Part shown: one piece after another, positions 1 through 6,819 of the stretch | Layout of the letters: every line of letters starts with the position of its first letter | Position numbering within the stretch: the first letter of the stretch is position 1 | Assembly: GCA_018894595.1 (NCBI GenBank) | Contig: JAHIPN010000437.1 | Span: 1 to 9,927 of the forward strand | Direction: 5' to 3' | Length of the DNA: 9,927 bases | Origin: a bacterium | Lineage (GTDB): Bacteria > Atribacterota > JS1 > SB-45 > 34-128 | Position numbers and translations under genes: made by a program | Notes under the pieces: generated by a model | Database searches by the model: none | Told to the model about the DNA's origin: nothing | Seen by the model: the letters and a program-made list of their open reading frames with translations, nothing else

Positions 1-48
1 AAAGTACGTGTAATAACTGTTTATGAAGATAAACCAAAGAGAGCATAA
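1..48 (+). CDS. C-terminal end of a small protein, possibly a DUF4258-type toxin (partial)
   Basis: Only the last 15 codons are present, read in frame 1 and ending in TAA at 46-48; the peptide is KVRVITVYEDKPKRA. The gene begins left of the window. A short basic tail after a beta-strand of the form VITVYE fits the end of DUF4258 or related RelE-like small toxins, which are often encoded directly before a YgiT-type zinc-finger antitoxin, as here. The stop codon abuts the ribosome binding site of the next gene, so the two are probably co-transcribed. The frame, stop and spacing are seen directly; the toxin assignment is inferred from the neighbour and from 15 residues only. Confidence 0.45.
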   Translation, partial: KVRVITVYEDKPKRA

Positions 49-55
49 AAGGAGG
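49..55 (+). promoter_or_regulatory. Ribosome binding site AAGGAGG that decides the zinc-finger gene start
   Basis: AAGGAGG at 49-55 is a near-perfect Shine-Dalgarno sequence. It overlaps the GTG at 55, so that GTG cannot be served by it. It lies 8 bases before the TTG at 64, which makes TTG the better start. Confidence 0.7.
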
Positions 56-63
56 TGAGTAAC

Positions 64-303
64 TTGGGATTCTGGGATGATGAACGGTGTGAATATTGTA
101 ATGGCTCAATTGTTGAAAAAATAGTGGACTTACCCCGAAAGGTAGGAGAAAGGTATGTCCTAATTAAAAATGTGCCAGTTGGTGTATGTAAAAAGTGCGG
201 CACCAGATATTACGCAGCTAATGTTCTAAAAACTATCGAATCAAGTATTTGTGGCAGAAGAAAAGCAGAAAGCGAAATTTCTATGGCTGTATATTCTTTA
301 TAA
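64..303 (+). CDS. YgiT-type zinc-finger protein, probable antitoxin
   Basis: A 79-residue protein with two CxxC pairs (Cys9/Cys12 and Cys42/Cys45) separated by a short beta-rich stretch with the sequence NVPVGVCKKCG. This is the zinc-binding arrangement of the YgiT/MqsA N-terminal domain. Proteins of this type without the MqsA helix-turn-helix half are usually about 70-90 residues, so the length is normal. Family members are commonly encoded next to small toxins (MqsR, DUF4258 or BrnT-like) and are thought to neutralise them. Here the partial gene ending at 48 is the candidate partner. I chose TTG at 64 because AAGGAGG at 49-55 is correctly spaced for it; GTG at 55 would add three residues. 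No DNA-binding domain is visible, so autoregulation is uncertain. The zinc-finger class is well supported; the antitoxin role is inferred. Confidence 0.75.
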   Translation: MGFWDDERCEYCNGSIVEKIVDLPRKVGERYVLIKNVPVGVCKKCGTRYYAANVLKTIESSICGRRKAESEISMAVYSL

Positions 304-359
304 GACCCATAAGACAAAATCAGGAAAAGAATATTTTTAATAATTGATTACATGCAACG

Positions 360-431
360 GCAGATAACACGGCACAAACGGCTAAAGTCAAAATTTTTTC
401 GCAACTTAGTTTGTGCCGAGAACGTTATGTG
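360..431. repeat. Imperfect palindrome with attC-like geometry
   Basis: CGGCACAAAC at 370-379 is perfectly complementary to GTTTGTGCCG at 409-418. Outside it, ATAAC (364-368) is complementary to GTTAT (424-428). Between the two paired blocks are unequal unpaired spacers: one base (369) on the left and five (419-423) on the right. The loop (380-408) holds an AATTTTTT tract and further partial pairing (TAAAGT against ACTTA). Two paired boxes flanked by AAC and GTT with an unpaired spacer is how integron attC sites fold, and a toxin-antitoxin pair is a common cassette cargo. The R-box consensus RYYYAAC/GTTRRRY is not fully matched, so it could instead be an unrelated small inverted-repeat element. 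It is not a convincing terminator, since no T-run follows the stem. Confidence 0.4.
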
Positions 432-474
432 TCATTAAATTTATATTATATAACGAAAGATAGACAGATACAGT

Positions 475-936
475 ATGATTCAAAGTATTAATCATAACAA
501 AGGTTACACTCTTATTGAAATAATGGTCGTTGTAGGCATAATTTCTTTACTACTTGGTCTTTCAATAAATGGAATAAATAATCTAGTTCAATGGGGCAAA
601 CTAAATACAGCGGCAACACTTTTAAGTTCAGAATTGAAAAATACTCAAGCAAGAGCATTTTACGAGGGAGTTTATTATAAATTACAATTTTGGCCGAACT
701 TAGATAGATTTAGAATTTATAAACAAACAGAATTAATAGACGATATAATACTAAAGGATATTGATTTATTTAATTCTAATTTTACGGATAATAATTTATA
801 TTTCTATCCGAACGGAGTTCCCAGTATGGGGGGAACAATAACTTTGAAAAATAAAAGAGGAAGGGTCCTTTACGTGATTATGACTCCGGTAACTGCTCGA
901 GTGAGAATAAGTCCAGACCCTCCGGAGAATTGGTGA
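475..936 (+). CDS. GspH/FimT-type minor prepilin
   Basis: A 153-residue type IV prepilin. A short basic leader ends in Lys9-Gly10, followed by YTLIE with Glu15 at mature position +5, then a hydrophobic helix to about residue 31. This is the class III signal cut and methylated by prepilin peptidase. The helix continues as amphipathic (LSSELKNTQARAF), and the C-terminal beta-sheet ends in the GspH-like pattern YPNG...ITLKNKRG...VI...ARVRI (residues 111-145). FimT/GspH proteins are minor pilins or pseudopilins of the tip complex. It is the first of four prepilin genes in the conserved H-I-J-K order and ends 4 bases before the next start. The ribosome binding site is weak (GAAAGA at 455-460). The type IV pilus role rather than type II secretion is inferred from the downstream pilMNOPQ. 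Confidence 0.88.
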   Translation: MIQSINHNKGYTLIEIMVVVGIISLLLGLSINGINNLVQWGKLNTAATLLSSELKNTQARAFYEGVYYKLQFWPNLDRFRIYKQTELIDDIILKDIDLFNSNFTDNNLYFYPNGVPSMGGTITLKNKRGRVLYVIMTPVTARVRISPDPPENW

Positions 937-940
937 TGAT

Positions 941-3280
941 ATGCTAATAATAAACAAAAAATTATCTCGGAAAGGTTTCACTTTAATCGAATTAATGGTG
1001 GCTGTAGCAATTCTTGCAGTAGCCGTACTCGGAATATTTCATGCTTACAGTGTTGGCTTTATGGGAATAGCAGACGCCCGAGACAGAACAGTGGCTACTA
1101 ATTATGTACGCGAAGCAATGGAAGATATAAAGAATATGGATTTTGACAAAATCGTAATTCAAGAAAGAAGCGATATCTATATAGATGGTACAAAAACAAA
1201 ATTTGAAAGAGAAGTAATTGTCCAGCCCAGTACTAATTTAAAAAAAGTCACTGCAAACATTTATTGGAAAGATAGAAATGGGGTTACAAAAACGGTAGGA
1301 GCTGATATGTTAATACATTTTGTACAAACCACAGCTGGTGTTGAAACCGGAGTAACGCTTATTGCCGATCCTTATAATATTTTAACTGAAGGAGCTTCTG
1401 TTCTTACGGCAGTAGTAAAAGATTCAAGAGGAAATATAATATCTGATTATAGTGATGATATTTCTTTTACAATTATAAGCGGCATTGGTAATCTTTTTCC
1501 CTCTACTGTTACCCCTGATCAAGGTAGGGCAACTACTACTTTTACAGCATCTACGATTGAAGGAGATGTTATTATTGAAGCTTCATCCAGAGATTTAGCT
1601 TCTGATACAGTAACTATTGGGGTAACTGATCCGAATGAACCAGTAAAAATCAATCTTACCGCAGAACCAATCTTTATGACCCCAGGTAGTTCATCTTTAA
1701 TTACTGCAGAAATAGTAAATGCGGGCGGAGTAATAGTTGCTGATGCTGTTGATGATATAACTTTTAGTATTTCAGGACCAGGATATTTATCTGATCAAAC
1801 AGATTTGATAAATGGAGTTGTGGAAATAACCCTAACTTCTAATACTACTCCTGCAACAATTACTATAACTGCAAGTGCCACAGGTTTAGAGCCAGGAGTA
1901 GTAAATGTAATTACCGGTGGCAAGATTTATCTTTCAGCATCCCCTATAAGTGTACCGGTTAATGAAATATCGGAGATCACTGTTACAACCCAAGACCTAA
2001 ATGGAGTTCTAATAAATTATGTAGGTACTATTAATTTAAATAGAGATGGGTCATCTACAGGATCTGGATCTTTACCTTCTTCTGTTGATTTTGATGGTTC
2101 TACTTCTTCTTTAACGGCAACATTTACTGCTATTTTTGAAGGTGATGTAATTATAGTTGCAGAAGATCAAGCAGGGATATTGACCCCAGCTGATCCGATT
2201 ACTTTAAATATAATTCCAACTCTTATTCCTGACCATATTGAAGTAAATGCTGCTCCGTCAAGCATTGAAGCAGGCGGATATGGTACTTCAACTATTACTG
2301 CTGGAATAAAAACCGAAGAAGGTATCGCCATAGATAGCTACACCGAACTTATTATATTTACAACCAATGAAGGAACTTTTCCTAATGGAAAAAAAGAGAT
2401 AAATACAAATGATATTGTAAATGTTATCTATAATGATGGTGTTGCTACGGTCCAACTTTATTCTTCTGAAACTGCCAGTACAGCAACAGTTACTGCCTGT
2501 TCTCCCTCAATTTTAGAATGTTCAATTACCGGAAGCACAGAGGTTGGATTTTATACTGAAGCAGACCGCATTGAATTAGTTTCTGAACCTCAAAATATCG
2601 TTGCAGGAGGAGCAACTTGCACTATAACTGCTACCATAAAAGATGGAGAAACTACAGTGACGGGATATTCAGAAGAAGTTACATTTTCAATAGAATCCGG
2701 GCAAGAATCGGGTAAGTTTGATGTAACGGGTAGGGCAATAGTGACAGCAGTTGAAGGGGTTGCCGAGATAAATTTATCTTCCAAAAATAATGCAGGTACA
2801 GTAACAATCAAAGCTGTTACTTCCTTTACAGATCAATATGGTAATTTGAAAGAAATTGAAGGATATTTAAATATTCCTGTAGGTATTGATATTGATTTAG
2901 ATTTAGATTTTGACATATCTTATAACCCAAGCAATTATAGTGTTACTTTTAATATAGATGTTTTAGGGGCAGAGCTTTTATTAGAAGAAATGAAAGCTTC
3001 CTGGCTACCCGATAATCCGGACACTGAAAATTTAGGGAAAATTGAAATTACACCTTCTGGTGCTGCGGATTCTATTATAGTTTATGCCACAAATGATGAT
3101 TTTCCCGGTTCTCCTGCTTCAAGCGAAGAACTTATAAACGTTAATGACATTACACTATCAATTGGTATATCAACTATAATATTATATTTTAGTGAAAATA
3201 TGTCTGTGAAAGAAAAATTAGATATAACTTTTAATCCGAATTCAGGAAAATATATTATAGAATTAGTAGAAGGTCCATAA
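941..3280 (+). CDS. GspI/PilV-like prepilin fused to about five Ig-like (invasin-type) domains
   Basis: A 779-residue protein. Residues 1-12 are a basic leader ending Lys11-Gly12, then FTLIE with Glu17 at +5 and a hydrophobic helix to about residue 40. The pilin stalk and small N-terminal domain run to about 130. Five repeats of roughly 90-110 residues follow, at about 137-229, 235-326, 328-426, 432-540 and 542-649. Each opens with a pattern like I.L.A.P..I..G....TA.V.D..G and contains an F.I..G...F...V...G.A..T..S segment ending in a beta-strand, as in bacterial Ig-like group 1 (invasin/intimin) domains. Residues 650-779 form a separate beta-rich domain after an alternating Asp/hydrophobic linker (DIDLDLDFDI). 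Ordinary GspI/PilV proteins have about 120-200 residues, so this one is greatly extended. GGAGAA at 924-929 serves the ATG. Position in the operon suggests a minor pilin near the pilus tip, possibly an adhesin. Prepilin and Ig assignments are strong; adhesion is inferred. Confidence 0.85.
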   Translation: MLIINKKLSRKGFTLIELMVAVAILAVAVLGIFHAYSVGFMGIADARDRTVATNYVREAMEDIKNMDFDKIVIQERSDIYIDGTKTKFEREVIVQPSTNLKKVTANIYWKDRNGVTKTVGADMLIHFVQTTAGVETGVTLIADPYNILTEGASVLTAVVKDSRGNIISDYSDDISFTIISGIGNLFPSTVTPDQGRATTTFTASTIEGDVIIEASSRDLASDTVTIGVTDPNEPVKINLTAEPIFMTPGSSSLITAEIVNAGGVIVADAVDDITFSISGPGYLSDQTDLINGVVEITLTSNTTPATITITASATGLEPGVVNVITGGKIYLSASPISVPVNEISEITVTTQDLNGVLINYVGTINLNRDGSSTGSGSLPSSVDFDGSTSSLTATFTAIFEGDVIIVAEDQAGILTPADPITLNIIPTLIPDHIEVNAAPSSIEAGGYGTSTITAGIKTEEGIAIDSYTELIIFTTNEGTFPNGKKEINTNDIVNVIYNDGVATVQLYSSETASTATVTACSPSILECSITGSTEVGFYTEADRIELVSEPQNIVAGGATCTITATIKDGETTVTGYSEEVTFSIESGQESGKFDVTGRAIVTAVEGVAEINLSSKNNAGTVTIKAVTSFTDQYGNLKEIEGYLNIPVGIDIDLDLDFDISYNPSNYSVTFNIDVLGAELLLEEMKASWLPDNPDTENLGKIEITPSGAADSIIVYATNDDFPGSPASSEELINVNDITLSIGISTIILYFSENMSVKEKLDITFNPNSGKYIIELVEGP

Positions 3281-3341
3281 ATATAAATTTTTATCTATTG
3301 GATATCAATCTTTTGCTATTCTATAAAAAGGCTAAAAAGAA

Positions 3342-3821
3342 ATGAGTACATTGAATATAAAAAATCAAAAAGGATTTAGTTTGATTGAAATGATGGTGGT
3401 GGTAGCTGTTTTAGGAGTAATCGTTTTAGGATTGGCAACCTTTTTTACCGGAGGAACTAAATCCTGGGTATCAGGTCAATCTCAACTTACCGCTCAACGG
3501 AATGCCCGTCAAGCGATGGATAGGATGGTAAGAGAGATAAGAGAAGGTGAGTTAATTGAAAGTAGCTCAGGTGAAAAATATATTGAAATTTCGTTTCCCG
3601 ATTCATTTGCTAAAAGCAATGTAATTTTCTCTTGGTCAGGTACTCCTGGAGATCCTATAAGTAGAAGTAGTATTCCCTTAATCAATGATGTTAAAACATT
3701 AAACTTTACTTATCCTGATGCATCTAAGGTTCATATTTTATTAGAAGTAGATGTTGATAAAGATGGGAATCCAGATATAACGTTAAATACAAATGTTAAT
3801 TTGAGAAATTATGGTTTTTAG
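3342..3821 (+). CDS. GspJ/PilW-like minor prepilin
   Basis: A 159-residue prepilin with leader MSTLNIKNQKG, cut after Gly11, then FSLIE (Glu16 at +5) and a hydrophobic helix to about residue 36. The helix continues as an amphipathic segment rich in Gln, Arg and Met (QRNARQAMDRMVREIREGE, about 52-70), typical of PilW/GspJ. A beta-rich domain follows. Residues 137-145 read DVDKDGNPD, a DxDxDGxxD pattern like a calcium-binding loop. PilW/GspJ proteins are usually about 190-350 residues, so this one is on the short side. A 61-base AT-rich gap with no obvious signal separates it from the upstream gene, and its ribosome binding site is weak. The stop lies upstream of the preferred start of the next gene. 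The pilin class is strong, the GspJ subclass is inferred from gene order and the helix pattern, and the calcium loop is a pattern match only. Confidence 0.82.
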   Translation: MSTLNIKNQKGFSLIEMMVVVAVLGVIVLGLATFFTGGTKSWVSGQSQLTAQRNARQAMDRMVREIREGELIESSSGEKYIEISFPDSFAKSNVIFSWSGTPGDPISRSSIPLINDVKTLNFTYPDASKVHILLEVDVDKDGNPDITLNTNVNLRNYGF

Positions 3822-3882
3822 TAAAGTAATCGGAAAATTGGAGAATAGAAAAATTATTCAGCTTATGGGAGTGATACACATA

Positions 3883-5043
3883 ATGAAAAAGAATATTATA
3901 AATAATAAAATTAAAGATTTATTTTTAAATCAAAAAGGGATGGCACTTTTAACAACTTTAATATTCACTTTTATATTGGTAACATTTGCAGTAGCCTTAC
4001 TTAGTATGACTAGTAATGATACTAAATTATCAACTTTACAAAGAGATTCGACCAAAGCCTTTTATCTGGCAGAGGCAGGGATTGAAAAAGCTTTATGGTA
4101 TTTAAACACCCCAGAAGATTTAGGGGGAGAAGATATATTTTTCTGGAGGCCAACTTTAGCTAGGGAAGAAGTAGTATCTTCTCTTGAATATTGTGAAATA
4201 AGTATCAAGAATATAGGAGATACTTCTTTAATTGAAATTACTTCCATCGGATTTGTAGAAAATGAAAGTAAAAAAGTTGTGGGAAGACGCACAGTAATTG
4301 TAACTGCAAAGATCGGGATATCGCCTTCCAACAACGTGTCTTATGATCATACAATTTTTACTGATGGCAATATGACTTTAAATGGAGGAATCACCATTAG
4401 CGGTTCTATACACTCTAATAGTGATATAGTTGTTCATGGTGATGCAGTAGATTTAATAAACGGAATTGCTACAGCATTTGGTGCTACTAACATTGGTATA
4501 GGTGGTCAACCAATACAGGATTACCCTAAAATTGATTGGGAATACTTTGAACGTTTGGCTAAATCAGCCGATGAGGATTTTACCGATAGTATAGAAGGAC
4601 ACTATTATGGGGATAATACTTCTGTAGTTTTTAATACCAATAGTTCATTAAATGGTATACATTTTATAGATGGAGATGTAAAAATACAGGCTGATTTAAC
4701 TCTTAATAATGCAACAATTTTTGCAACCGGAACAATTGAGGTCATCGCAAGTGGAGACGTAAATTCGATAAATAGTCCATCAACTCCTCTTGCTTTAATT
4801 GCTAAAGGAGATATAACTATTAATGGTTCGGTTGACGTAGAAGGAATAATTCAAACTGAAGCAACTTTTACCGGTAATGGTAATGTTAACATAGAAGAAG
4901 GTGCTGTTTATGCCGTTATTGTAGATTTTCATGGCGGTGGAGGTGCTAAAAACCTTGTCTATAATGCCGCCTATGCAGGTACACCAGTTACTGGTACAGG
5001 AGTAGAGGTTTATTTGAAAACTTCCTGGAGAGAGGCATATTAA
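3883..5043 (+). CDS. PilX/GspK-like prepilin with beta-rich C-terminal domain
   Basis: A 386-residue protein from ATG 3883, which has GGGAG at 3867-3871 upstream. An ATG at 3811 would add 24 residues and overlap the previous gene, but it has no comparable binding site. The leader ends Gln17-Lys18-Gly19 and is followed by MALLTTLIFTFILVTFAVALL. The residue at mature +5 is Thr, not Glu, as is usual for PilX and GspK relatives. The motif AFYLAEAGIEKALWYL (about 59-74) is the conserved PilX-type segment after the membrane helix. From about residue 156 to 361 the sequence is a run of short strands and Gly/Asn turns (FTDGNMTLNGGITISGSIH, then GDVKIQADLTLNNATIFATG, then KGDITINGSVDVEG), suggesting a beta-helix or polymer-forming fold, often seen in large PilX-like proteins. 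As the fourth gene of the H-I-J-K set it would cap the tip complex. Its exact binding role is unknown. Confidence 0.82.
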   Translation: MKKNIINNKIKDLFLNQKGMALLTTLIFTFILVTFAVALLSMTSNDTKLSTLQRDSTKAFYLAEAGIEKALWYLNTPEDLGGEDIFFWRPTLAREEVVSSLEYCEISIKNIGDTSLIEITSIGFVENESKKVVGRRTVIVTAKIGISPSNNVSYDHTIFTDGNMTLNGGITISGSIHSNSDIVVHGDAVDLINGIATAFGATNIGIGGQPIQDYPKIDWEYFERLAKSADEDFTDSIEGHYYGDNTSVVFNTNSSLNGIHFIDGDVKIQADLTLNNATIFATGTIEVIASGDVNSINSPSTPLALIAKGDITINGSVDVEGIIQTEATFTGNGNVNIEEGAVYAVIVDFHGGGGAKNLVYNAAYAGTPVTGTGVEVYLKTSWREAY

Positions 5044-5114
5044 ATAATTTTATATATTATTCATTAAAGAGAAGGAATTTTAAAAGGTTATAGAGTATAA
5101 TATCTTTAAAATGT

Positions 5115-5148
5115 GAGATTGCTTCGGGGCTTTGCCCCTCGCAATGAC
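5115..5148 (-). repeat. 34-base GTCATTGCGAGG...GAAGCAATCTC repeat, inverted copy
   Basis: Read on the minus strand, this begins GTCATTGCGAGGGGC and ends CGAAGCAATCTC. On the plus strand it folds as ATTGC (5118-5122) with GCAAT (5141-5145), enclosing GGGGC (5126-5130) with GCCCC (5134-5138) and a TTT loop. Compared by eye with the copy at 8111-8144, 28 of 34 bases match. It sits alone in the 122-base gap before pilM, ending 6 bases before that gene's AAGGAG. It could be a mobile REP-like element, a transcript stem or both. Confidence 0.8.
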
Positions 5149-5165
5149 GGAAATAAGGAGTAGAT

Positions 5166-6251
5166 ATGTTTGCAATTGATTTTGGTGCACGCTCAATCAA
5201 AGTGGTAAAACTACACAAGATAAGTGATGGTTATGAACTTGATAATTATGGAGTTACGCTTAGCCCTGAAGGCGCTATTGCCAATGGTGAGATTCTTAAT
5301 CCCCTTGCTGTTGCAGATAATTTAACAGAATTACTAAGAGAAAGTGGTATAAAGGACAGAAAAGCAATCATAGCCATAACCGGACAGAAAGTTATAATTA
5401 GAGAAATTGTTCTCCCCTTAATGGAAAAAGAAGAATTAATGGCAGGAGTAATGTGGGAAGCCCCCAAATATGTCCCTTATGATTTAAATGAATCTATTAT
5501 TGATGCTGAAAAAGTAGATGAATTTGTGGAAAAAGATGGGAATAAAATGATGAGAGTTCTTTTAGTGGCAACCCCAAAAAATATCATTCAACCCTATATG
5601 GAAGTCTTAAAAAAAGCAAAGATAATACCAAAAATAGTAGATGTAATTTCTTCTGCAAATATTAGAGCTTTTGAAAATATTCTATCTGATAAGAAAGAAA
5701 AGGAAAAGGGAAAGGAAAAGGAAGAGGAAGGATCAATTATCGATATTGTAATATCTGTGGGAGCAAGCAGTACCATCCTTACTTTGGCTGAGAAAAGTAA
5801 TTTAAAATTTACCAGAAATATTTTAATAGGCGGTAATGATATTACTAATGCAATCGCCAAATCTTTGAATATTTCTTTTGAGAAAGCGGAAAAACTTAAG
5901 AGAAAGACTGGAATAGCAGTAGGTTCAAAAGCAGATAAAGAGAAGGATGATGAAATCAGAAAGATAATAATAGAAATATTGAATCAAATAACTAAAGAAG
6001 TGAGAAAGTCATTGAGTTATTATAAAACGCAAAGTCAAAGAGTAAAATATAATAAGATTATATTTTCCGGTGGTTGTGTTAATATAAAGGGTATTGAAAA
6101 ATATTTAAGTGAACAGTTTGAAATACCAATAATAATTGGAGATCCCCTGGGAAAAGTAAAGATAAATGAAAGACTTTTCGATATAGAAGGAATAAAGAAA
6201 TTAAAAGATACTTTAGCTACAGTAATCGGATTAGCTATGAGAGAAGGGTAA
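5166..6251 (+). CDS. pilM: PilM, actin-like cytoplasmic pilus assembly protein
   Basis: A 361-residue FtsA/actin-like protein. It opens with the phosphate-1 motif FAIDFGARSIKVVKL (residues 2-16), has a second phosphate-type segment ISVGASSTILTL with FTRNILIGGNDIT (about 196-227), and the adenosine motif IIFSGGCVNIKGIEKYL (about 298-314). The ending IPIIIGDP...LATVIGLAMRE is typical of PilM. Family members are about 350 residues, so the protein is full length. PilM binds ATP and the cytoplasmic N-terminus of PilN, linking the motor side to the inner-membrane scaffold. The one oddity is a charged insert at residues 175-188 (KKEKEKGKEKEEEG) between subdomains. AAGGAG at 5155-5160 lies 5 bases before the ATG. 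pilN begins 3 bases after the stop. The identification is firm. Confidence 0.95.
   Translation: MFAIDFGARSIKVVKLHKISDGYELDNYGVTLSPEGAIANGEILNPLAVADNLTELLRESGIKDRKAIIAITGQKVIIREIVLPLMEKEELMAGVMWEAPKYVPYDLNESIIDAEKVDEFVEKDGNKMMRVLLVATPKNIIQPYMEVLKKAKIIPKIVDVISSANIRAFENILSDKKEKEKGKEKEEEGSIIDIVISVGASSTILTLAEKSNLKFTRNILIGGNDITNAIAKSLNISFEKAEKLKRKTGIAVGSKADKEKDDEIRKIIIEILNQITKEVRKSLSYYKTQSQRVKYNKIIFSGGCVNIKGIEKYLSEQFEIPIIIGDPLGKVKINERLFDIEGIKKLKDTLATVIGLAMREG
5691..5732 (+). repeat. 42-base uninterrupted purine tract inside pilM
   Basis: Every base from 5691 to 5732 is A or G, in AAAGG/AAGGA-like units. It encodes the Lys/Glu-rich insert of PilM. Its simple composition suggests replication slippage; any length change in multiples of three would keep the frame. 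Confidence 0.75.
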
Positions 6252-6254
6252 AAA

Positions 6255-6818
6255 ATGGCAAATATCAATCTTCTGCCAGACGAATACAAAGAAAAACAAA
6301 AGTATAATTTAAAAAGAATATTAATTATTTTGTTTGTCGTCTTTATGGCTTTTGGTACGGCTTATTTATATTATTACCTGGAATTACAAATAGATTACAA
6401 AGAACGACAACTTAAAATCATGAAAACTGAATTAGCAACAATTGAAAAAGTAATAATAGAAGTAAGTAATTTGAAAAAAGACAAAGAGATAATTGAAGAA
6501 AGGGTTAAGGTTATCGAAGATTTAATTGCAAATCAATTTCATTTGTCAAGAACGCTTGGTGAATTTAGTGCCGTGCTTCTTGATGAGGTCTGGCTGGACA
6601 ATCTTTCTTTAAACACTAACCAGACTTTTGATTTTACTGCTAATACTCTTAATAATTACTTGATTGCTAAATGCATGGTTACCTTAAAAAATGATCCTAC
6701 TTTTGATAATATTGAACTTGGGTATGTTAGAAAAAGTAAAATTATTGAAGAGAATAGAGATATAGATATTGTGAACTTTAAAATATTAGGATTATTTAGC
6801 TTTAAGAGGATAGAGTAA
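6255..6818 (+). CDS. pilN: PilN, inner-membrane pilus alignment protein
   Basis: A 187-residue protein beginning MANINLLPDEYK. The INLLP motif at residues 4-8 is the conserved PilN peptide that docks into PilM. A single membrane helix spans about 21-42, followed by a charged coiled coil (about 44-93) and a periplasmic alpha/beta domain with the PilN-like segment LLDEVWLDNLSLN (108-120). PilN normally has about 180-200 residues, and it pairs with PilO through the coiled coils and periplasmic domains. The ATG is 3 bases after the pilM stop, with GAAGGG (6243-6248) as binding site, so translation is probably coupled. The single Cys140 has no evident role. The identification is firm on motif, topology and neighbours. 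Confidence 0.93.
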   Translation: MANINLLPDEYKEKQKYNLKRILIILFVVFMAFGTAYLYYYLELQIDYKERQLKIMKTELATIEKVIIEVSNLKKDKEIIEERVKVIEDLIANQFHLSRTLGEFSAVLLDEVWLDNLSLNTNQTFDFTANTLNNYLIAKCMVTLKNDPTFDNIELGYVRKSKIIEENRDIDIVNFKILGLFSFKRIE

Positions 6819-6819
6819 A

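Noticed and set aside
55..63. GTG at 55 as start of the zinc-finger gene
   Set aside because: It overlaps the AAGGAGG that would have to serve it; TTG at 64 is correctly spaced.
370..418. Rho-independent terminator after the zinc-finger gene
   Set aside because: The paired arms are far apart and no T-run follows the right arm; the T-tract lies in the loop.
434..458. Promoter for the pilus operon at the AT-rich stretch
   Set aside because: TATTAT-like -10 candidates exist, but no matching -35 at suitable spacing; AT-rich sequence gives such matches by chance.
796..981. Reverse-strand open frames such as 796-981, 2590-2811, 4062-4334, 5594-5860 and 9007-9264
   Set aside because: Each is antisense to a confidently identified pilus gene, has no family features, and follows from the codon use of the plus-strand gene.
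3811..3882. ATG at 3811 as start of the PilX-like gene
   Set aside because: It overlaps the end of the previous gene, gives an unusually long leader and has no clear binding site; ATG 3883 has GGGAG upstream.
475..5043. Type II secretion pseudopilin operon
   Set aside because: The four prepilins fit either system, but the downstream genes are pilMNOPQ with an AMIN-bearing secretin and a PilM actin-like protein, and no gspC-gspM set is seen.
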